Notes: a model not told the origin generated them from the sequence alone. A DNA stretch of 64,000 nucleotides from Actinoplanes oblitus (GCF_030252345.1 NZ_CP126980.1:7269501-7333500), one strand, 5' to 3'. Counted from the first letter of the stretch, positions 14,701 through 25,875 are shown. Numbers and translations are program-made.

Positions 14701-14877
14701 GTCCAGCACCGCCTCCCAGGCCGCACGCAGCCGGGCCGGGTCCACCGGCCCGTCGAGATCCAGCAGCCAGTGCCCTACGTAGACGTCCGGTCCGCCCTCG
14801 TCGTAGACGGTGTGGAAGAGCAGGCCCTCCTGCAGCGGCGACAGCGGCCAGATGTCCTCGATACGCGACGTGGTCAC
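2779..14877 (-). CDS. Glycopeptide NRPS modules 4-6 (C-A-T-E, C-A-T-E, C-A-T)
   Basis: About 4032 residues, the size and domain order of the modules 4-6 protein of known glycopeptide pathways. C domains carry [16 protein letters not shown] and HHITCDGW; the T domains carry LGGDSI with the phosphopantetheine serine; two epimerisation domains show [10 protein letters not shown]. Pockets read by eye: module 4 D-I-F-H-L-G-L-L-C (4-hydroxyphenylglycine, Hpg), module 5 D-A-L-H-L-G-L-L-C (Hpg), module 6 D-A-S-T-I-A-G-V-C (Tyr or beta-hydroxy-Tyr). The two E domains imply D-Hpg4 and D-Hpg5, and the lack of E in module 6 implies an L residue, as in the family. A GTG at 14877 preceded by AGGGGGAC is the chosen start, because the open frame upstream is the shadow of the previous gene. 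The C-terminus after T6 is a short tail rich in acidic residues, presumably a docking segment to module 7. Confidence 0.95.
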   Translation of the reverse strand: MTTSRIEDIWPLSPLQEGLLFHTVYDEGGPDVYVGHWLLDLDGPVDPARLRAAWEAVLDRHAALRACFRQRKTGETVQVIAGRIDLPWRVIDLSHLDDPEQAVRELAEEDRLTPFDVTAAPLLRLTLIRLAGDRHRLVVTCHHAVMDGWSLPIVFDELTALYAAGDGPADLPAVTPYREYLGWLSRQDKQRAVAAWTEQLRGAEEPTLVAPADPGRASGMPESVEVELPGDLTRSLEELARGHGLTLNTVVQGAWALVLARLAGRTDVVFGATVSARPADLPGVEGMVGLFLNTVPVRVPLDGGQPVVEMLTQLQDRQSALIPDQFVGLADVQRAAGPGAVFDTLLVFENFPRELGGSAAADTFGIRVHQGREAAHYPLTLVAVPGEAMLLKLDYLTAFLDEAGALAVVERLTGVLRQLVDARGATVAEIDVTTAAERDKVVRLWGTASGPAPVRLPLESLGDQVDRRRDEVAVIDGVRELTYRELAARADRLAGYLGRRGVRRGDRVAVVMDRSAELITTLLAVWKAGAAFVPIDPAYPAQRVKFMLADAEPAATVCAEAFRAVVLDGGLDPIVLDDPQTAREVAASAPPAVTVGADDLAYVMYTSGSTGTPKGVAVSHGNVAALAGEPGWGTGPGDTVLMHASHAFDISLFEIWVPLLSGARVLIAGPGAVDGEALAGHVAGGVTTAHLTAGAFRVLAEESPASVAGLREVLTGGDAVPLAAVDRVRRACPDVRVRHLYGPTEATLCATWWLLEPGAATGSVLPIGRPLAGRRVYVLDAFLRPLPPGVTGELYIAGAGVAQGYLGRAALTAERFVADPFASGDRMYRTGDLAHWTAEGALAFAGRADDQVKIRGYRVEPGEVEAVLAGLPGVGQAVVAVRGEHLVGYVVAESGRELDPAGLREQLATTMPEFMLPAAVLVLDDLPLTVNGKVDRQALPEPDFGAASTGREPATEAERILCAVFGGVLGLDRVGVDDDFFRLGGDSISSMQVAARARREGIRLTPRQVFEHRTAERLAAQVREIGPARPARPAAGAGLGEIPWTPVMRALGAEAARPGFAQARVVATPPGFDREALAGALQAVLDTHEMLRARVEPGGRLVVPERGAVTAADLISRVPAGTGDLDETAARAADEAASRLDPSAGGAVRAVWIDAGDTEPGRLALVAHHLVVDAVSWSIVLPDLRTAYDALVAGGTPALEPAATSYRQWARRLTEQASSASTVAELEHWIGVLDGADDSLGERTGQPHSWSWTLSGPAAHRLAGEVPGAFHCGVQDVLLAGLAGAVARWRGGDAGVLVDVEGHGRHAADGEDLLRTVGWFTSVHPVRLEVAGLDPARLLKSVKEQLRAVPGDGLGYGLLRHLNPDTAATLAALPTPRIGFNYLGRSGTAAGVTPWQERDGSIGAAEAGPDVVVAHSLEAAADVQDTPGGPRLRLTLYGRDLDPARVELLGEAWLDQLTALAGQDGGHTPSDFALVELTQDDVDELEAAAPGLTDIWPVSPLQEGMLFERALDEDGLDVYQSQRILDLEGPLDADALHAAWTSVAARHDALRTSFHQPASGRTVQVVAGTADVPWRVVDLSHLAEADAAAEAGRLLDEDQADRFDVTRAPLLRLMLIRLAEDRHRLVLTSHHLVLDGWSTPIVLGEVSAAYAGAQPEPAPSHRDYLAWLSRQDEAATRSAWRSELAGLDEPTVVDADADKSMAMPDERCEQLSEDATRRLTEFARGHGLTLSTILHGAWALVLSRLTGRTDVVFGSVVSGRPAELPDVERMVGMFINTVPVRVRLDGAQPVLDVLEDLQARQSALTEHQYLGLPAIQKVAGPGAVFDTIVMVENYPMDAAGLGDGGVTIGSVLTRAGTTYPLTMSVSLGGRLRIRVSYRPDRVDRATAGEVAGQVVRVLDALVAEPDRPVGRLGVISEAARESVVERWNATGTAAGGSSVLAAFRRQARTTPDAVAVADGGRTLSYAGLDRESDLLAARLAGAGVRRGDHVGVVMERGVDLFVAFLAVWKAGAAYVPVNLDHPAARIDRMLADAGVSVAVCPAAHRDAVPAGIEPLLLDAPPAEGARHEVPAAEAGAWDTAYVMYTSGSTGEPKGVAVPHASVAALAGDPGWAVTGDDCVLMHAPHAFDASLLEIWVPLVNGARVLVAEPGAVDAQRLRDATAAGVTTVHLTAGSFRVLADESPESFRGLREVLTGGDAVPPGSVARLRQVCPEVRVRHLYGPTETTLCATWHLIEPGAATGETLPIGRPMAGRRAYVLDAFLQPVAPDVTGELYLAGAGLARGYLGAGPATAERFVADPFAAGERMYRTGDLARWTRDGELLFAGRADDQVKIRGYRVEPGEVEAALIAQPDVHEAVVLAVGGRLVGYAVTGADPGLIRERLGAVLPEYMVPAVVLTLDALPLTGNGKVDRAALPAPVFAAEATGREPVTETERLLCGLFAEILGLDRVGADDSFLELGGDSILTMQLAARARRLGVVFGAKDVFEQRTPAGIAAIARRGGAGQAGPDDGVGEVAWTPVTRALLDSDPGALTSGAMAQWVTLGAPGDLTLEVLTAGLDAVLDTHDMLRGRLVGDGTGEPGLVVAERGAVRAAGLVERVEAGAGDLDGLAERHAARAATRLDPAAGVLVRAVWVDAGPDRVGRLVLVAHHLVVDAVSWRILQLDLREACQAAAAGREPALDPVDVSFRRWARTLTEQAATRTAELATWTEILGGTPSLGDLDGARDTMATAGRRSWTVPREQAAALVEQVTSAFHCGVHEVLLATLAGAVARWRGGTAVVVDVEGHGRQPIGEMDLSRTVGWFTDVHPLRLAVPRTGTAGELLKSVKETVRSVPDGGLGYGVLRHLNAETGPVLAALPAAGIGFNYLGRFAARPGGAAEPWQPVGTIGGTAGDDLPLRHVVEVDAAVLDGADGPRLTLNLTWAGRILGDDEAESLGTAWLAALAELAGQAGAGGHTPSDFPLTTLTQQEVAELEAAVPDLLDVWPLSPLQEGLLFHAVDERGPDVYAGMRTLAIDGPLDVARFRASWQTLLDRHAALRASFHQLASGTTVQAIARRMTLPWQETDLSHLPEDQALAEFERLAAELREDRFDLTRGPLLRLHLVRIGERRYRLAFASHHITCDGWSLPVFSVDVMAAYESGGDGRSLPAATSYRDYLAWLARQDKEAAREAWREELAGLDEATHVVPPDRMTTPIEPDRIRLTLDDGLSRRLAELTRRHGVTMNTLFQGIWALLLVRLTGRDDVVFGAAVAGRPPEIPGVESVVGLFMNTLPVRARLDAAVPFLDMLTDLQARQVAMMGHQHLGLTEITQHAGPGAAFDTLVVFENYPRPPRAAEGPDAIAMHPVGIPNDNGHYPVSLRASEDGGVHGEFIYRPDAFDRAEAETMLAGIVHALEQVVADPWLPVGRIALLGPAERELVVRVWNRTEAPLAAAPLPELFRRQVARSRDAVAVQDAARSLSYGALLDEAESLARQLVASGVRRETRVGVLVGRSVELVVALLGVSLAGGVFVPVDPEYPAERIALMLTDAAPEVLVCTAQTRAVVPPGFAGVVLLPQHPPAAGPEVTLPRVAVSDGAYVIYTSGSTGVPKGVLVSHAGLGNLASAQIERFGVTSASRILQFASLGFDAAISEVCMALLSGGTIVLADPESMPPRVSLGDALRRWAITHVTVPPSVLAVEDDLPPALETLIVAGEACPPALVDRWSGERRMINGYGPTETTVCATMSVPLSPGRDEVPIGGPISNMRAYVLDAFLQPVPPGLTGELYVTGAGLARGYLGKPGLTAERFVADPFASGGRMYRTGDRARWTADGELVFVGRTDSQVKVRGYRIEPGEIEAVLAGQPGVAQVVVVARQDGPGEKQLVAYVVPAAGPAAEAGPLIAALREAAAGRLPEHMVPAAFVPLDSMPLTPNGKVDHRALRAPDFAGMSSGRDPRTAMEARICALFAEVLGLDQVGANDSFFELGGDSITSMQLSTRARREGLELTPWQVFDEKTPERLAALVKELPAEPAEAAEPAAAGDTGMLVALSPEQLDQLK
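7519..8004. repeat. 486-bp near-identical block, copy in module 5
   Basis: This segment of the module 5 A-domain C-terminal part and the start of its T domain matches 22691-23176 in module 1 without gaps, and I found one mismatch. The flanks diverge at once on both sides. It covers the A7-A10 motifs but not the specificity pocket. Recent gene conversion between two Hpg modules is the simplest reading. Confidence 0.85.
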
Positions 14878-14891
14878 GGTTGTCCCCCTGA

Positions 14892-17800
14892 TCAGAATTC
14901 GGATTCGAGTTCGGCGATCTCTTCCCGGTCCATCGCGACGAGGCCGAACCGCCGCACCGTCTCGCCCTGGTCGCCGGGCGCCGGGGCTGCCGGCTCGACG
15001 GCCGCCGCGAGCGCGGCCGGCGTGCGGTGCTGGAACACCTCGCGAGCGCCGATGGCCATCCCGTCGCGGCGGGCCCGTGCGGCGAGCTGCATCGACGTGA
15101 TCGAGTCCCCGCCCAGCTCGAAGAAGCTGTCGTCGGCGCCGACCCGGTCCAGGCCGAGCACCTCCGCGAAGAGGGCGCACAACGCCCGCTCGGCAGCGGT
15201 CGCCGGCTCCCGGCCGGTCGCCCGGCCGCTGAAGTCGGGTTCCGGCAGCGCACCCCGGTCGACCTTGCCGTTCGCGTTGACCGGCAGGGCGTCCAGCACC
15301 AGGATCACCGCCGGCACCAGGTATTCCGGCAGTACGGCGGCGAGCTGATCGCGCAGCCGGTCCGGATCCACCCCGGTGCCGGAGACCACGTAACCGATCA
15401 GCCGCCCGTCCCGGGCCAGCACCACGGCCTCGTCGACGCCCGGCTGCTCGGCCAGCGCCGTCTCGATCTCGCCCGGCTCCACCCGGTAGCCACGGATCTT
15501 GACCTGGTTGTCGGCCCGCCCGGCGAACGCCAGCTGCCCGTCGTCCAGCCAGTACGCCACGTCGCCGGTCCGGTACATCCGCTCGCCCGGTGTGAACGGG
15601 TCGGCGACGAACCGCTCGGCGGTCAGCTGAGGGCTGCCCAGGTAGCCACGCGCCACCCCGACACCGGCGATGTAGAGGTCGCCCGCGACGCCCGGCGGCA
15701 ACGGCCGCAGGAAGGCGTCCAGGACGTACAGCCGCCGGCCCGGCAGCGGCCGGCCGATCGGCAGCACCGTGCCCAGCCGCTCGCCGGGCTCGACAGTCAT
15801 CCAGGACGCGCACAGCGTGGTCTCGGTCGGCCCGTACGAGTGCCAGACCCGCAGCGTGGGGCAGGCCTGCCGGACCCGTTCCAGGGCGCCGAGCGGCACC
15901 ACGTCACCACCTGTCGAGACGGCGCGCAGCCCGGCGAACGACTCCGGCGCCTCCTGTGCCAGCGCCCGGAACTGCCCGGCGGTGAAGTTCACCGCGGTCA
16001 GGCCGGCGGCGACGTGCGCGGCCAGCCGTTCCGCGTCGATCACGCCCGGCCCGGCGATCATCACCCGCGCGCCGGCCAGCAGCGGCACCCACACGTCGAA
16101 CAGCGACGCGTCGAAGGTGTGCGGCGCGTGCATCAGCACCGCGTCGCCGGGTGCCATCTCCCAGCCCGGGTCGCCGGCCAGCGCCGCCACGCCGCGGTGC
16201 TCGATCGCCACGCCCTTCGGCGTCCCGGTCGAGCCGGACGTGTACATCACGTACGCCAGGTCGTGCGGCCCGATCGCCACCGGCGCCACGTCGCCGGCGA
16301 CGGCGTCCTCCACGGCGATCCGCGGGTGGTCCGCCGGCACCAGGCCCGCGCCGTCCGCCCGGCACAGCACCGCGGTGGCCAGCGAGTCGGCCAGCATGAA
16401 CGCCACCCGCTCGGCCGGATAGGCCGGATCCACCGGTACGAACGCGGCGCCCGCCTTCCACACCCCGAGCCACGCCGCGAGCACCTCGGCGGACCGCTCC
16501 AGGAGCACCGCGACCCGGTCGCCGCGGCGGACGCCCCGTTCGGTGAGCAGCCGGGCCAGGCCGCCGGACCACTCGTCGAGCTCCCGGAACGAGAACGACC
16601 GGTCGCCCTCGGTGATCGCCGGCGCGTCCGGGGCCAGCGCCACCCGCCGGCGGAACAGGTCGACCGCCGAGATCGCCGGCACCGCCTCGCCGGTCCGGTT
16701 CCACCGGGTGACGGTCAGCTCCCGTTCGGCCTCGCTGAGCACGTCCAGGCGGCCGACCGGCGTCTCCGGATTCTCGACGATCCGCTCAAGGACCCGGGTC
16801 AGTCCGTGCAGCGCCGCACCGGCGACCCGGGCGTCGAGCATCTCCGGGTGGTGCTGCGCCTCGATCTCCAGGCGCTCGCCCGGCATCACGCCGAGGGTGA
16901 TCGCGTACGGCGACGCCTGGTGGAAGTCCCGCAGCGTCAGGGTGATGCCGCGCGGGCCGGCCGGCGCCGCTCCCGGGTCGGCGTAGTTCTCGAAGACCAG
17001 GATGGTGTCGAAACCCGCCCCGCCCAGCTTCTGGATCTCCGGCAGCCCCAGGTGCTGGTGCGAGATCAGCGCGGACTGCCGCTGTTGCAGGTCGGTCAGC
17101 ATCCGCACCACCGGCTGGGCGCCGTCCAGGCGTACGCGTACCGGCACGGTGTTGATGAACAGCCCGACGCACTCCTCCACGCCGGGCAGCTCGGCCGGGC
17201 GCCCGGCGACCGTCGCGCCGAACACCACGTCGGTGCGCCGGGCCAGCCGGGCCAGCACCAGCGCCCACGCACCCTGCACCAGCGTGTTCAGCGTCAGCCC
17301 GTGCCGGCGGGCGAACCGGACCAGCGCGGCGGTGAACTCGGGCGAGTGCCGGACCACCTCGCGTACCGGCAGTTCCGGCGCCTTCCCGGCCGCCTCGGCG
17401 TTGCCCACCGTCGACCCGTCGGCGCCGGCCAGCTCGGCCCGCCAGGCCTCCCGGGCGGCCGCCTTGTCCTGCCGGTTCAGCCAGGCCAGGTGGTCGCGGT
17501 AGGAGCCGGGCCGCCGCAGTCCCGCCGCGCCGCCCGCCTCGTAGATCGCCAGGAGATCGGACTCGAGGATGGCCCGGGACCACCCGTCCATCAGCACGTG
17601 GTGGCTCGTCGTCACCAGGCAGTGCCGCTCCGGGCCGAGCCGGATCAGCAGCAGCCGCAGCAGCGGAGCCTTCGCCAGGTCGAACCGGGCGGCGCGCTCC
17701 TTCTCGGCGAGCACGCCCACCTCGGCCAGCGCGTCCTGCTCGGCCAGGTGCGAGAGGTCGCGGGTGGCCCAGGGCAGCTCGACCCGCCGCGGGATGAGCT

Positions 17801-18050
17801 GCACCGTCTCGCCGGACTTGCGCCGGTGGAAGCAGGCGCGCAGCGCCGGGTGCCGGTCGAGGACCGCCGCCCAGGCCTGCCGGAAGCGCTCCGGGTCCAG
17901 CGGCCCGTCGATGATCTGTGACTGCTGGATGAGCTGGAGGTCGGGGGCCGCCTCGTCGAACGACGCGTGGTAGAGCATCCCCTCCTGCATCGGGGAGAGC
18001 GGCCAGACCTGCTCGAGCGCCGAGCCGGGGGACGTCGTCGAAGTGTTCAC
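14892..18050 (-). CDS. Glycopeptide NRPS module 3 (C-A-T) with unusual pocket
   Basis: 1052 residues, one C-A-T module without epimerisation, matching the single-module protein for residue 3 in teicoplanin-like systems. The C domain has HHVLMDGW, the A domain [11 protein letters not shown], and the T domain FFELGGDSI. The pocket reads D-A-F-N-S-G-S-L-C: Gly301 and Leu-Cys at 330/331 fit arylglycine activators, but Asn278, Ser299 and Ser322 match neither the Dpg code of module 7 nor the Hpg codes of modules 1, 4 and 5. The substrate is therefore uncertain (Dpg expected by analogy; Hpg or another arylglycine possible). The GTG start at 18050 overlaps the stop of the modules 1-2 gene (GTGA), so translation is coupled. 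It ends 14 bp before the next NRPS gene. Confidence 0.93.
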   Translation of the reverse strand: MNTSTTSPGSALEQVWPLSPMQEGMLYHASFDEAAPDLQLIQQSQIIDGPLDPERFRQAWAAVLDRHPALRACFHRRKSGETVQLIPRRVELPWATRDLSHLAEQDALAEVGVLAEKERAARFDLAKAPLLRLLLIRLGPERHCLVTTSHHVLMDGWSRAILESDLLAIYEAGGAAGLRRPGSYRDHLAWLNRQDKAAAREAWRAELAGADGSTVGNAEAAGKAPELPVREVVRHSPEFTAALVRFARRHGLTLNTLVQGAWALVLARLARRTDVVFGATVAGRPAELPGVEECVGLFINTVPVRVRLDGAQPVVRMLTDLQQRQSALISHQHLGLPEIQKLGGAGFDTILVFENYADPGAAPAGPRGITLTLRDFHQASPYAITLGVMPGERLEIEAQHHPEMLDARVAGAALHGLTRVLERIVENPETPVGRLDVLSEAERELTVTRWNRTGEAVPAISAVDLFRRRVALAPDAPAITEGDRSFSFRELDEWSGGLARLLTERGVRRGDRVAVLLERSAEVLAAWLGVWKAGAAFVPVDPAYPAERVAFMLADSLATAVLCRADGAGLVPADHPRIAVEDAVAGDVAPVAIGPHDLAYVMYTSGSTGTPKGVAIEHRGVAALAGDPGWEMAPGDAVLMHAPHTFDASLFDVWVPLLAGARVMIAGPGVIDAERLAAHVAAGLTAVNFTAGQFRALAQEAPESFAGLRAVSTGGDVVPLGALERVRQACPTLRVWHSYGPTETTLCASWMTVEPGERLGTVLPIGRPLPGRRLYVLDAFLRPLPPGVAGDLYIAGVGVARGYLGSPQLTAERFVADPFTPGERMYRTGDVAYWLDDGQLAFAGRADNQVKIRGYRVEPGEIETALAEQPGVDEAVVLARDGRLIGYVVSGTGVDPDRLRDQLAAVLPEYLVPAVILVLDALPVNANGKVDRGALPEPDFSGRATGREPATAAERALCALFAEVLGLDRVGADDSFFELGGDSITSMQLAARARRDGMAIGAREVFQHRTPAALAAAVEPAAPAPGDQGETVRRFGLVAMDREEIAELESEF

Positions 18051-21000
18051 GCTGCTCTGCCTCCACCATGTGCGGCTGCGATGGCCTCGAAGTTCTCGAT
18101 CTCGTCCTGATCCAGGTCGAGCAGGTCGAAGTCGGACGCGGTGTGTCCGCCCGCGGTCGGATCGTCGGCCTGGCGGGCGAGCCCGGCCAGCACGTCGGTC
18201 CAGATCCGGCCGAACCGGTCGATCTCCGCCTCGTCGCATCGATCGGCCGGCCAGCTCAGCGCGAGGGTCAGCTCCGGGCCGTCCCGGGTGTCCCGGACGA
18301 ACGCGTTGACCTCCAGCGCGTGCGGCAGTGCCATGCCGGGCTCCATCAGGCCGCCGACCGCGCCGACCGGCTGCCACGCCCGTACCTCGCCGTGCTGGTC
18401 GCCGGTGAACCGGCCCAGGTAGTTGAACCCGATGGCCGGCGACGGCAGCGCCGCCAGCACCGGTCCGGTCGTCTCGTTGAGGAAGCGCAGCAGCCCGTAG
18501 CCGAGCCCGTCACCCGGGACCGCCCGGAGCTGCTCCTTCACCGACTTGAGCAGCCGGCCCGGGTCCAGGCGGGCGACCTCCAGCCGGACCGGGTGCACGC
18601 TGGTGAACCAGCCCACCGTCCGGGACAGGTCCATCCCGTCGGCCGGATGCCGGCCGTGGCTCTCCACGTCCACCAGCACGAACTCCCGGTCGTGCCAGCG
18701 CGCCACAGCGGCCGCCAGCCCGGCCAGCAGGACGTCCTGGATCCCGCAGTGGAAGGCGGCGGGCACCGTCTCCACCAGGGCGGCCGCCCGCTCCGGCGGC
18801 AGGGTCCACGACCGCTGCCCGGCGGGCGATCCGCCGACCGGCGCGGGCCACGGTTCCGCCTCGCCGACGACGGCGGTCCAGGCGTCCAGTTCGCCGGTCC
18901 GCTCCGCGGTGTGCGCCCACTCGCCGAGCAGATCCGCCCACCGCCGGAACGAGACGTCCACCGGGTCGAGCTCCGGTTCCCGGCCCGCGGCCACCGCCTC
19001 GCACGCCGCCCGCAGGTCCGGCAGCAGGATGCGCCAGGACACCGCGTCGACGGCGAGATGGTGCGCCACCAGCACGATCCGTCCCGCCCGGCCGGCGTCC
19101 GCCGTCACCCACACCAGCCGCAGCGCCGCGCCGGTGGCCGGATCCAGCTCGGCGGCCACCCGCCGGGCGCAGCGATGCGCGATGTCGTCCAGATCGCCGT
19201 CGCCGGCCTCGACCCGCTCGACCAGGCGCGCCGCGTCCAGCGACCCGCGCTCGCCGACCACCAGCCGCCCGGCGTCCACCCGCATCCGCAGCGCGTCGTG
19301 CACGTCCACCACCGCCGCCAAGCCCGCGACCAGCACGTCGGTGGTCAGCTCCGGGGGCGCGCCGGCCACCACCCACTGCGCGAACCCGGGTCCGGTCACG
19401 CCGTCGCCGAGCAGCCGCATCACCGGCGTCCGCGCGACCTCGCCGGCCCCGTCGTCAGCACCGGTCCGGCCGGACCGCCGCGGTGCCGCCCGGGTCGCCA
19501 GCCGGGCCAGCCGTTCCGGCGTCCGCAGGTCGAAGACGTCCCGGGCGATGAACGTCAGACCGGCCCGCCGGGCCCGCGCCACCAGCTGCATCGACGTGAT
19601 GGAGTCGCCGCCCACCTCGAAGAAGCTGTCGTCCACGCCGACCCGGCGCAGGCCGAGGACCTCGGCGAAGAGGTCGCACAGGACCCGCTCGGCGTCGGTA
19701 CGCGGCTCGCCGCCGGCCGCACCGGCGGCGAAGTCCGGGTCCGGCAGCGCGGCCCGGTCGATCTTGCCGTTCGGGGTGACCGGCAGCGCCGCCAGCGGCA
19801 CCACCACCGCGGGCACCAGGTGGTGCGGCAGCCGGGAGGCGAGGTCGTCGCGTACCGCGCGCGGGTCGACGTCGGCCGGCGACACGTAGGCCAGCAGGCG
19901 GTCCGCGCGAACCGTCACCGCGGCCTGGGCGACACCCGGGTAGCCGGACAGCGCGGCCTCGATCTCGCCGGGCTCGATCCGGAAGCCACGGACCTTCACC
20001 TGGTCGTCGGCCCGCCCGGCGAACACCAGGTCGTGCCGCTCGGTCCAGTACGCCAGGTCGCCGGTCCGGTACATCCGCTCGCCGGGCACGAACGGGTCGG
20101 CGACGAACCGCTCGGCGGTCAGCCCCGCCCGGTTCAGGTAGCCGCGGGCCAGCCCGATCCCGGCCACGTACAGCTCACCGGTGATCCCCGGCGGCACCGG
20201 CCGCAGGAACGCGTCGAGCACGTAGGAGCGGCCGCCGGCGATCGGCGTACCGATCGGCACCACGTCGCGGCCCGCCACCAGCGGCGGGCTCATCGTCGCG
20301 CACACCGTGGCCTCGGTCGGCCCGTACGCGTTGATCATCCGCCGCCCGCCCGACCACCGATCCGCCAGCCCCGGCGGGCAGGCCTCCCCGGCCACCACCA
20401 CCGTCGCCAGCAGTTCCGGCAGGTCGTCGGCGGTGGCCAGCACCGACGGCGGCACCGTCACGTGGGTGACGTCCCACCGCCCGATCGCCTCGGCCAGCGA
20501 CACCTGGGGTGGCAGGTCCCGCTCGGGCGCCATCAGCAGCGTGGCCCCGGACAGCAGCGCCATCAGCGTCTCCGACACCACGGCGTCGAAGCCGAGCGCG
20601 GCGAACTGCAGGACCCGCGACGACGCGGTGACGGCGAACCTGTCGATCTGCGCGGCGGCCAGGTTGCCCAGGCCCGCGTGCGTCACCACGACGCCCTTCG
20701 GGGTCCCGGTGGAGCCCGAGGTGTAGATGACGTACGCCGCGTCGTCCGGCCGCACGCGCGGCGGCTCGCCGACCGGGCCGCTGACCGGTTCCAGCGCGTC
20801 GGCCACCACCAGCCGATCCGCGAACCGGTCCGGCACCGTCTCCCGAGTCTTGGCCACGCAGACCACCGCCACCGGATCCGCGTCGCCCAGGATCCAGGCC
20901 ACCCGCTCGGCCGGGTACGCCGGATCCACCGGCACGAACGCCCCGCCGGCCAGCGACACCCCGAGCATCCCGATCACCGACCACGCCGACCGGCCGACCA

Positions 21001-24000
21001 GCACGCCGACCCGGCTCTCCGGTCCGACGCCGCGCGCCCGCAGCCCGGCCGCCAGCGCCGCCGCCCGGGCCCACAGCTCGGCGTACGTCAGCTCGCCCTC
21101 GTCGTCGGCCACCGCGATCGCCCGCGGCCGTTCCCGCACCACCCGCTCGACCAGCGCGGGCAACGACTGCCCCACCGCCAGCGCCGCGGGCGGATCGCCG
21201 ATCGGGCCGGCGGCCAGGCCGATCCGGCCGACCAGCTCGCCGGGATCGGCGGCCAGGCCGGCGAGCACGCCGGTGAACCAGTCCAGCACCGACCCGGCGA
21301 CGGTCTCGTCGACCTGCTCGGGCCGGTAGGCGAGCTGGATCCGGCAGCGCTCCCCCGGGATGATCCCGAGGGTCAGCGGGTAGTGCGTCCCCTCGACGGT
21401 GCCCAGGTAGGTGAACTGGCCGGCGTAGTCGCGCGGGTAGCTCTCGAACACCAGCAGGGTGTCGAACGTCGCGCCCGGCCCGGCCACCTTCTGGATCTCC
21501 GGCAGCCCCAGGTGCTGGTGCGGCATCAGGGCCGCCTGCCGCCGCTGCAGCCGGGCCAGCAGGTCGGCGACCGGCTGCCCGGCGTCCAGCGTCACCCGGA
21601 CCGGCACCGTGTTCATCATCAGGCCCGGCATCGATTCGACACCCGGCAGTTCCGCGGGGCGGCAGGCGACGGTGGTGCCGAACACGACGTCGGTACGCCG
21701 GGTGAGCCGGGACAGCACCATCGCCCAGGCGGCCTGCACCACCGTGTTCAGGGTCAGTCCGCGGGCCCGGGCGACCTCGGTCAGTCCAGTGTAGAGCTCC
21801 GGCGGGAGGAACGTGACACGGTAGTCGTAGCCGGTGCCGGCCGAGGTGCGGGCGATCGGCGCCGGCTCGTCGAGGCCGGCCAGCTCGGCCCGCCACGCGG
21901 CCCGGGCCGCCTCCCGGTCCTGCCCGGCCAGCCAGGCCAGGTAGTCCCGGTACGAGGCGGCCGCACCGGCCCGCTCCGGGAGCCGGCCGCCGGCCGCGTA
22001 CGCCTCGGCGACCTCGTTCAGGATGACCGCCACCGACCAGCCGTCGGTGAGGATGTGGTGGTGGACCACCAGCAGGCGGTGCCGGCCCGCGCCGTACCCG
22101 ACCAGGACCAGCCGGAACAGCGGTGCCCGGGCGAGGTCGAAGCGCTGCCGCTGTTCCCGCTCGGCCAGCTCGGCGACGGCCCGGTCGACGTCGGCGTCCG
22201 CGGCCAGCTCCACCTCCCGCCACGGCAGCACCACCTCTCCGGTGGCGACCTGCAGCGTCCGGCCCGAGGTCAGCCGGACGAACCGCAGGCGGAGCTCGGC
22301 GTGCCGGGCGAAGACCGCCTCCCACGCGGCGCGCAACCGGGACGCGTCCAGCGGCCCGTTCAGCTCCAGGATCCACTGCGCCTGGTAGATGTCGGTGCCC
22401 TGGTCGTCGAGGGTCGACTGGAAGAGCAGGCCCTCCTGCAGCGGCGCCAGCGGCCAGATCTCCCGCGCCCCCGGCACGGCTTCCGCCAGTTCCGCCTCCT
22501 CGTCCGCGGTGAGGACGACCAGCGGGCGATCGGTGGTCTCGCCGGCCGGCACGGCGCGCGCCGCGGCCGCCAGCCCCGCCGGGGTCCGCTCCACGAAGAT
22601 CTGGGTGGGCGTCACCAGCAGGCCGGCCTTGGCCGCCCGCGCCGCCAGCCGCATCGCCGCTATCGAGTCGCCGCCCAGGTCGAGGAACCCGTCGTCGGCG
22701 CCGACCCGGTCCAGCCCGAGGATCTCGGCGAACAGGCCGCACAGCAGGCGCTCGGTCTCGGTGACCGGCTCCCGGCCGGTGGCCTCCGCCGCGAAGACCG
22801 GGGCGGGCAGAGCCGCCCGGTCCACCTTGCCGTTGCCGGTCAGCGGCAACGCGTCCAGCGTCAGCACCACGGCCGGGACCATGTACTCCGGCAGCACCGC
22901 ACCCAGCCGCTCCCGGATCAGCCCCGGGTCGGCACCGGTCACCGCGTAACCGACCAGACGCCCGCCGACCGCCAGCACCACCGCCTCGTGCACGTCCGGC
23001 TGCGCGATCAGCGCCGCCTCGACCTCACCCGGCTCGACCCGGTAACCACGGATCTTCACCTGATCGTCGGCCCGGCCGGCGAACAGCAGCTCACCGTCGC
23101 GGGTCCAGCGCGCCAGGTCCCCGGTGCGGTACATCCGCTCACCGGCGGCGAACGGATCGGCCACGAACCGCTCCGCCGTCAGGGCGGGATTGCCCAGGTA
23201 GCCGTCCGCCAGGCCGGCACCGGACAGGTACAGGTCACCCACCACGCCGGCGGCCACCGGCCGGAGCGACGCGTCGAGCACCTGAGCCCGGCGGCCGGGA
23301 AGCGGGCGGCCGATCGGCAGCACCGGGCCCAGCACGTCACCCGGTTCGAGCAGGTGCCAGGTCGCGCACAGGGTCGTCTCGGTCGGGCCGTACAGGTGCC
23401 GGACCCGGACCTCCGGGCAGACCGCCCGCACCTTCGCCACGGCGTGCACCGGCACCACGTCACCGCCGGTGAGCACCTCGCGCAGGCCGGCGAACGACTC
23501 CGGCGACTCCTCGGCCACCGCGCGGAAGCTGCCCGCGGTCAGGTGCACCCTGGTCACTCCGGCGGCGATCGCCTCCCGCACCCGCCGGGCGTCCACCGGG
23601 CCGGGTTCGGCGATCACCACGCGGGCGCCGGACACCAGCGGCACCCAGATCTCGAGCAGGGAGGCGTCGAAGGCGTACGGCGCGTGCATGAGGATCGACT
23701 CGCCCGGGGTCACCGCCCAGCCGGGGCTGGCCACCAGCTCCGCCACGCTGCGGTGCGGGACCGCGACGCCCTTCGGGGTGCCGGTCGAGCCGGAGGTGTA
23801 CATCACGTAGGCCAGGTCACCCGGGCCGGCCGTGACCGCCGAGCCGTCACCCGCCTCGGCACCGGTGACCACGAGCGTCCCGATGCCGTCCGGCACCCGG
23901 CCGCGCGTCGCGGCCGAGCACACCAGCAGCGACACCCCCGCGTCCGCCACCAGGAACGCGATCCGCCGCGCCGGATGGGCGGCGTCGATCGGCACGTAGG

Positions 24001-24253
24001 CCGCTCCCGCCTTCCACACCGCGTACAGCGTCACCAGCAGGTCCGCCGAGCGGTCCAGGAGCACCGCGACCCGGTCGCCGCGGCGCACGCCCCGGGCGGC
24101 CAGCCGGCCGGCCAGACCGTTCGCGAGGTCGTCCAGCCGCCGGAACGTCAGCACCCGATCCCCGTCGGCCACCGCCACCGCGTCCGGCGTCCGGTCCGCC
24201 TGACGGGCGAGCAGCTCGGGCACCGTCACTCTGGTCTGCGCTGCGGAAATCAT
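18047..24253 (-). CDS. Glycopeptide NRPS modules 1-2 (A-T-C-A-T-E)
   Basis: 2068 residues, the initiating NRPS. It begins directly with an A domain (no C), then T1, C2 (HHILTDGW), A2, T2 and E2 ([10 protein letters not shown]). Pocket 1 is D-A-L-H-L-G-L-L-C (Hpg) and pocket 2 is D-A-S-T-V-A-A-V-C, the code known for Tyr/beta-hydroxy-Tyr modules of glycopeptides. An Hpg starter followed by Tyr is the teicoplanin/A47934 arrangement rather than the Leu-first vancomycin one. Module 1 carries no E domain, as is common in this subgroup. The ATG at 24253 follows AAGGGGAACG. About 150 bp upstream lies a StrR-type box (24403-24431), the likely pathway switch for the whole NRPS operon. The A-T boundary of module 1 is almost identical in DNA to that of module 5 (see repeats). 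Confidence 0.95.
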   Translation of the reverse strand: MISAAQTRVTVPELLARQADRTPDAVAVADGDRVLTFRRLDDLANGLAGRLAARGVRRGDRVAVLLDRSADLLVTLYAVWKAGAAYVPIDAAHPARRIAFLVADAGVSLLVCSAATRGRVPDGIGTLVVTGAEAGDGSAVTAGPGDLAYVMYTSGSTGTPKGVAVPHRSVAELVASPGWAVTPGESILMHAPYAFDASLLEIWVPLVSGARVVIAEPGPVDARRVREAIAAGVTRVHLTAGSFRAVAEESPESFAGLREVLTGGDVVPVHAVAKVRAVCPEVRVRHLYGPTETTLCATWHLLEPGDVLGPVLPIGRPLPGRRAQVLDASLRPVAAGVVGDLYLSGAGLADGYLGNPALTAERFVADPFAAGERMYRTGDLARWTRDGELLFAGRADDQVKIRGYRVEPGEVEAALIAQPDVHEAVVLAVGGRLVGYAVTGADPGLIRERLGAVLPEYMVPAVVLTLDALPLTGNGKVDRAALPAPVFAAEATGREPVTETERLLCGLFAEILGLDRVGADDGFLDLGGDSIAAMRLAARAAKAGLLVTPTQIFVERTPAGLAAAARAVPAGETTDRPLVVLTADEEAELAEAVPGAREIWPLAPLQEGLLFQSTLDDQGTDIYQAQWILELNGPLDASRLRAAWEAVFARHAELRLRFVRLTSGRTLQVATGEVVLPWREVELAADADVDRAVAELAEREQRQRFDLARAPLFRLVLVGYGAGRHRLLVVHHHILTDGWSVAVILNEVAEAYAAGGRLPERAGAAASYRDYLAWLAGQDREAARAAWRAELAGLDEPAPIARTSAGTGYDYRVTFLPPELYTGLTEVARARGLTLNTVVQAAWAMVLSRLTRRTDVVFGTTVACRPAELPGVESMPGLMMNTVPVRVTLDAGQPVADLLARLQRRQAALMPHQHLGLPEIQKVAGPGATFDTLLVFESYPRDYAGQFTYLGTVEGTHYPLTLGIIPGERCRIQLAYRPEQVDETVAGSVLDWFTGVLAGLAADPGELVGRIGLAAGPIGDPPAALAVGQSLPALVERVVRERPRAIAVADDEGELTYAELWARAAALAAGLRARGVGPESRVGVLVGRSAWSVIGMLGVSLAGGAFVPVDPAYPAERVAWILGDADPVAVVCVAKTRETVPDRFADRLVVADALEPVSGPVGEPPRVRPDDAAYVIYTSGSTGTPKGVVVTHAGLGNLAAAQIDRFAVTASSRVLQFAALGFDAVVSETLMALLSGATLLMAPERDLPPQVSLAEAIGRWDVTHVTVPPSVLATADDLPELLATVVVAGEACPPGLADRWSGGRRMINAYGPTEATVCATMSPPLVAGRDVVPIGTPIAGGRSYVLDAFLRPVPPGITGELYVAGIGLARGYLNRAGLTAERFVADPFVPGERMYRTGDLAYWTERHDLVFAGRADDQVKVRGFRIEPGEIEAALSGYPGVAQAAVTVRADRLLAYVSPADVDPRAVRDDLASRLPHHLVPAVVVPLAALPVTPNGKIDRAALPDPDFAAGAAGGEPRTDAERVLCDLFAEVLGLRRVGVDDSFFEVGGDSITSMQLVARARRAGLTFIARDVFDLRTPERLARLATRAAPRRSGRTGADDGAGEVARTPVMRLLGDGVTGPGFAQWVVAGAPPELTTDVLVAGLAAVVDVHDALRMRVDAGRLVVGERGSLDAARLVERVEAGDGDLDDIAHRCARRVAAELDPATGAALRLVWVTADAGRAGRIVLVAHHLAVDAVSWRILLPDLRAACEAVAAGREPELDPVDVSFRRWADLLGEWAHTAERTGELDAWTAVVGEAEPWPAPVGGSPAGQRSWTLPPERAAALVETVPAAFHCGIQDVLLAGLAAAVARWHDREFVLVDVESHGRHPADGMDLSRTVGWFTSVHPVRLEVARLDPGRLLKSVKEQLRAVPGDGLGYGLLRFLNETTGPVLAALPSPAIGFNYLGRFTGDQHGEVRAWQPVGAVGGLMEPGMALPHALEVNAFVRDTRDGPELTLALSWPADRCDEAEIDRFGRIWTDVLAGLARQADDPTAGGHTASDFDLLDLDQDEIENFEAIAAAHGGGRAA
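22691..23176. repeat. 486-bp near-identical block, copy in module 1
   Basis: Partner of 7519-8004, at a constant offset of 15172 bp. Identity starts within the T-domain region and stops abruptly inside the A domain, between the A7 and A6 motifs in reading direction. Assembly or read-mapping errors are also possible with such a repeat, but the flanks differ and reading frames stay intact in both genes. Confidence 0.85.
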
Positions 24254-24402
24254 CGTTCCCCTTCACCTACCGTCTGGTGCGCCGGCCCATTCACCACTGC
24301 CGTCCACTTCGGCGAATTGCCATTCGGCGCGCTCCGCGCAATGGCCTTTCCCGACTCTTTCTCACCTCGATGATGCTGGTGAGATCCGCTGTCCACGAGC
24401 GA

Positions 24403-24431
24403 GTCCAAGCGACCATCAAGAACAGTTGGAC
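24403..24431 (-). promoter_or_regulatory. StrR/Bbr-type activator box upstream of the NRPS operon
   Basis: GTCCAAGCG, 11 bases, CAGTTGGAC: an interrupted inverted repeat equal to GTCCAA-N17-TTGGAC. This is the consensus form described for the glycopeptide activator Bbr (StrR family). It sits about 150 bp before the NRPS start. The same motif lies before the methyltransferase, which argues against chance. The activator gene itself is not in the window. Confidence 0.8.
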
Positions 24432-24631
24432 ACCATTCAAAAATCCAGTTTTCGGTACGGCGGAAAGCCGCCGTGGCAACGGAACCAGAGAGTGCGCGGC
24501 CGCGGTCCGGCGGCTCACTCCCCCGGCCGGGGTCAGGACGCGCTGACCGGCACGTCGTCGACCACGAGGCCGGTCTCCGATCCGGATCGCGGCGGAATGC
24601 CTCGCCGCGACGAGACTCGGCGCACGGTGGT

Positions 24632-24661
24632 GACTCCGCCCGGCCGGGGCCAGACGGAGTC
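24632..24661 (-). terminator. Hairpin after the methyltransferase
   Basis: GACTCCG and CGGAGTC pair across an inner GGCC/GGCC stem, with two mismatches and a short G loop, beginning 15 bp after the methyltransferase stop. There is no T tract, as is usual for high-GC actinomycete terminators. Confidence 0.5.
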
Positions 24662-24676
24662 GCGGGAGGGGTTCTG

Positions 24677-25720
24677 CTACGGCTTGGTGCCGACGACCAG
24701 CGCGTGCTCGAAAGGCAGGTCGCCGATCGCCGTGACGTCGGTGAAGCCGGCCCGCCGCAGCCAGCCCTCGATCTCGGGCACCGGCCATGCCATCCCCCGG
24801 CCGGTGGCCAGGATGTTCAGGTAGAGCGACAGCCGGGCGGCCAGCGGGCCACCCACCTCGTCGTCGGCGGCACTGAAGCCGTACACCGAGACCTTGCCAC
24901 CCGGCGGCAGCACCTCGAACGCCTTGCTGACCAGGGTCTGCGCCTGCTCGGCCGAGACGGTGTCCAGGACGTGGCTGAACAGCACGTGGTCGGCGCCGGC
25001 CGGGAACGGGTCGGCGAGCATGTCGGCCGAGCAGAAGTTGACCCGGCCGGCGAGATCGCCGGGCAGCCCGGTCTTGGCCATGTCCATCACGTTCGGCAGG
25101 TCGAGCAGCGTGGCGGTGAGACCGTCGTGGGCGCCGAGCAGGTGGGCGCAGTTCGTGCCGGCGCCGGCCCCGACGTCCAGCAGGTGCCGGCTGTTCGCGA
25201 CGTCGAGGTGGTCCAGCAGGCCGGGCATGGTCTGCAGGGTGAACGCCGACATGGCGGAGTGGAAGATCTCGGCCAGCTCCGGGTCGTGGGCCAGGCGCTC
25301 GTACAGCGTGCCCTCGGTGCCCTCGTGCGCGCTGATGGTGCTGTTCGTGCCGGCCGTCAGCGCCGCGGTCATGTGGTAGAAGGCCGGGTAGTACAGCGTC
25401 TTCCAGCTGCGCAGGATGTGGCGCCAGCTCTCCGGGCCGGTGGCGGCCAGCAGCTGCTCGGCGACCGGGTGGTTGGCGTACTCGTCGCCGGTCTTGGTGA
25501 CCAGGCCGGACGCGGTCAGGCCGAGCAGCAGCACCCGGGTCTTGTGCGGCTCCATGGCGGTGAACCCGGCGAGCTCTGCCGCGGTTGCCGTGCCGCGGCC
25601 GGAGAGGAAGTCGAACACTCCCAGCTCGACGCCGGTCACAACCGCGTTGAACAGCGCCGGGCCGTTGACGATCAGCTGGAAACGACGATAGACGTCGTCG
25701 GACTCCCTCAAATCACTCAT
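24677..25720 (-). CDS. SAM-dependent O-methyltransferase (acetylserotonin-OMT type)
   Basis: 347 residues. The C-terminal half shows a class I SAM fold: LLDVGAGAGTN (motif I), DLPNVMDMA, a DHVLFSHVLD segment and PPGGKVSVYG. The N-terminal half is the helical dimerisation domain of plant-type small-molecule OMTs (VTGVELGVFDFL, GLVTKTGDEY). Start ATG 25720 is chosen because AAGGATCAGG precedes it; an in-frame upstream ATG at 25780 lacks such a site. A StrR-type box 90 bp upstream ties it to glycopeptide biosynthesis, so a phenolic or sugar hydroxyl of the peptide, or a precursor, is a plausible substrate. Substrate and position of methylation cannot be read from sequence. It lies between the NRPS operon and the resistance genes, all on the minus strand. 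Confidence 0.85.
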   Translation of the reverse strand: MSDLRESDDVYRRFQLIVNGPALFNAVVTGVELGVFDFLSGRGTATAAELAGFTAMEPHKTRVLLLGLTASGLVTKTGDEYANHPVAEQLLAATGPESWRHILRSWKTLYYPAFYHMTAALTAGTNSTISAHEGTEGTLYERLAHDPELAEIFHSAMSAFTLQTMPGLLDHLDVANSRHLLDVGAGAGTNCAHLLGAHDGLTATLLDLPNVMDMAKTGLPGDLAGRVNFCSADMLADPFPAGADHVLFSHVLDTVSAEQAQTLVSKAFEVLPPGGKVSVYGFSAADDEVGGPLAARLSLYLNILATGRGMAWPVPEIEGWLRRAGFTDVTAIGDLPFEHALVVGTKP

Positions 25721-25808
25721 CAACCTGATCCTTTCCTGCGCGTTCGCCTCACGACACGTGAGATCAGCGATCCTCATCATGCTGATCCGACTCGATGTCT
25801 ACGAGACG

Positions 25809-25837
25809 GTCCAAGCGAGCATTTCCGACGCTTGGAC
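25809..25837 (-). promoter_or_regulatory. StrR/Bbr-type activator box upstream of the methyltransferase
   Basis: GTCCAAGCG, 11 bases, CGCTTGGAC: a perfect 9-bp inverted repeat and the better of the two copies. It lies 88 bp before the methyltransferase start, in the gap behind vanY. Confidence 0.82.
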
Positions 25838-25875
25838 GCGGCGCGGGACGATCAGGTGACGCGCGTACCGGTCGC

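Larger units (their letters stand above)
24254..24676. other. NRPS promoter region, 423 bp without a gene
   Basis: Contains, from the NRPS side, an AT-richer stretch (about 24290-24450) likely to hold the NRPS promoter, the StrR-type box at 24403-24431, a short hairpin ACGGCGG-AAAG-CCGCCGT at 24457-24474, and a GC-rich segment ending in the methyltransferase terminator hairpin at 24632-24661. No coding frame with actinomycete third-position bias or a credible ribosome site was found here. Confidence 0.6.

Noticed and set aside
14878..15813. Upstream extension of the modules 4-6 gene to 15813
   Set aside because: The extension overlaps the module 3 gene in another frame and shows no domain; the GTG at 14877 has a good ribosome site directly before the C-domain start.
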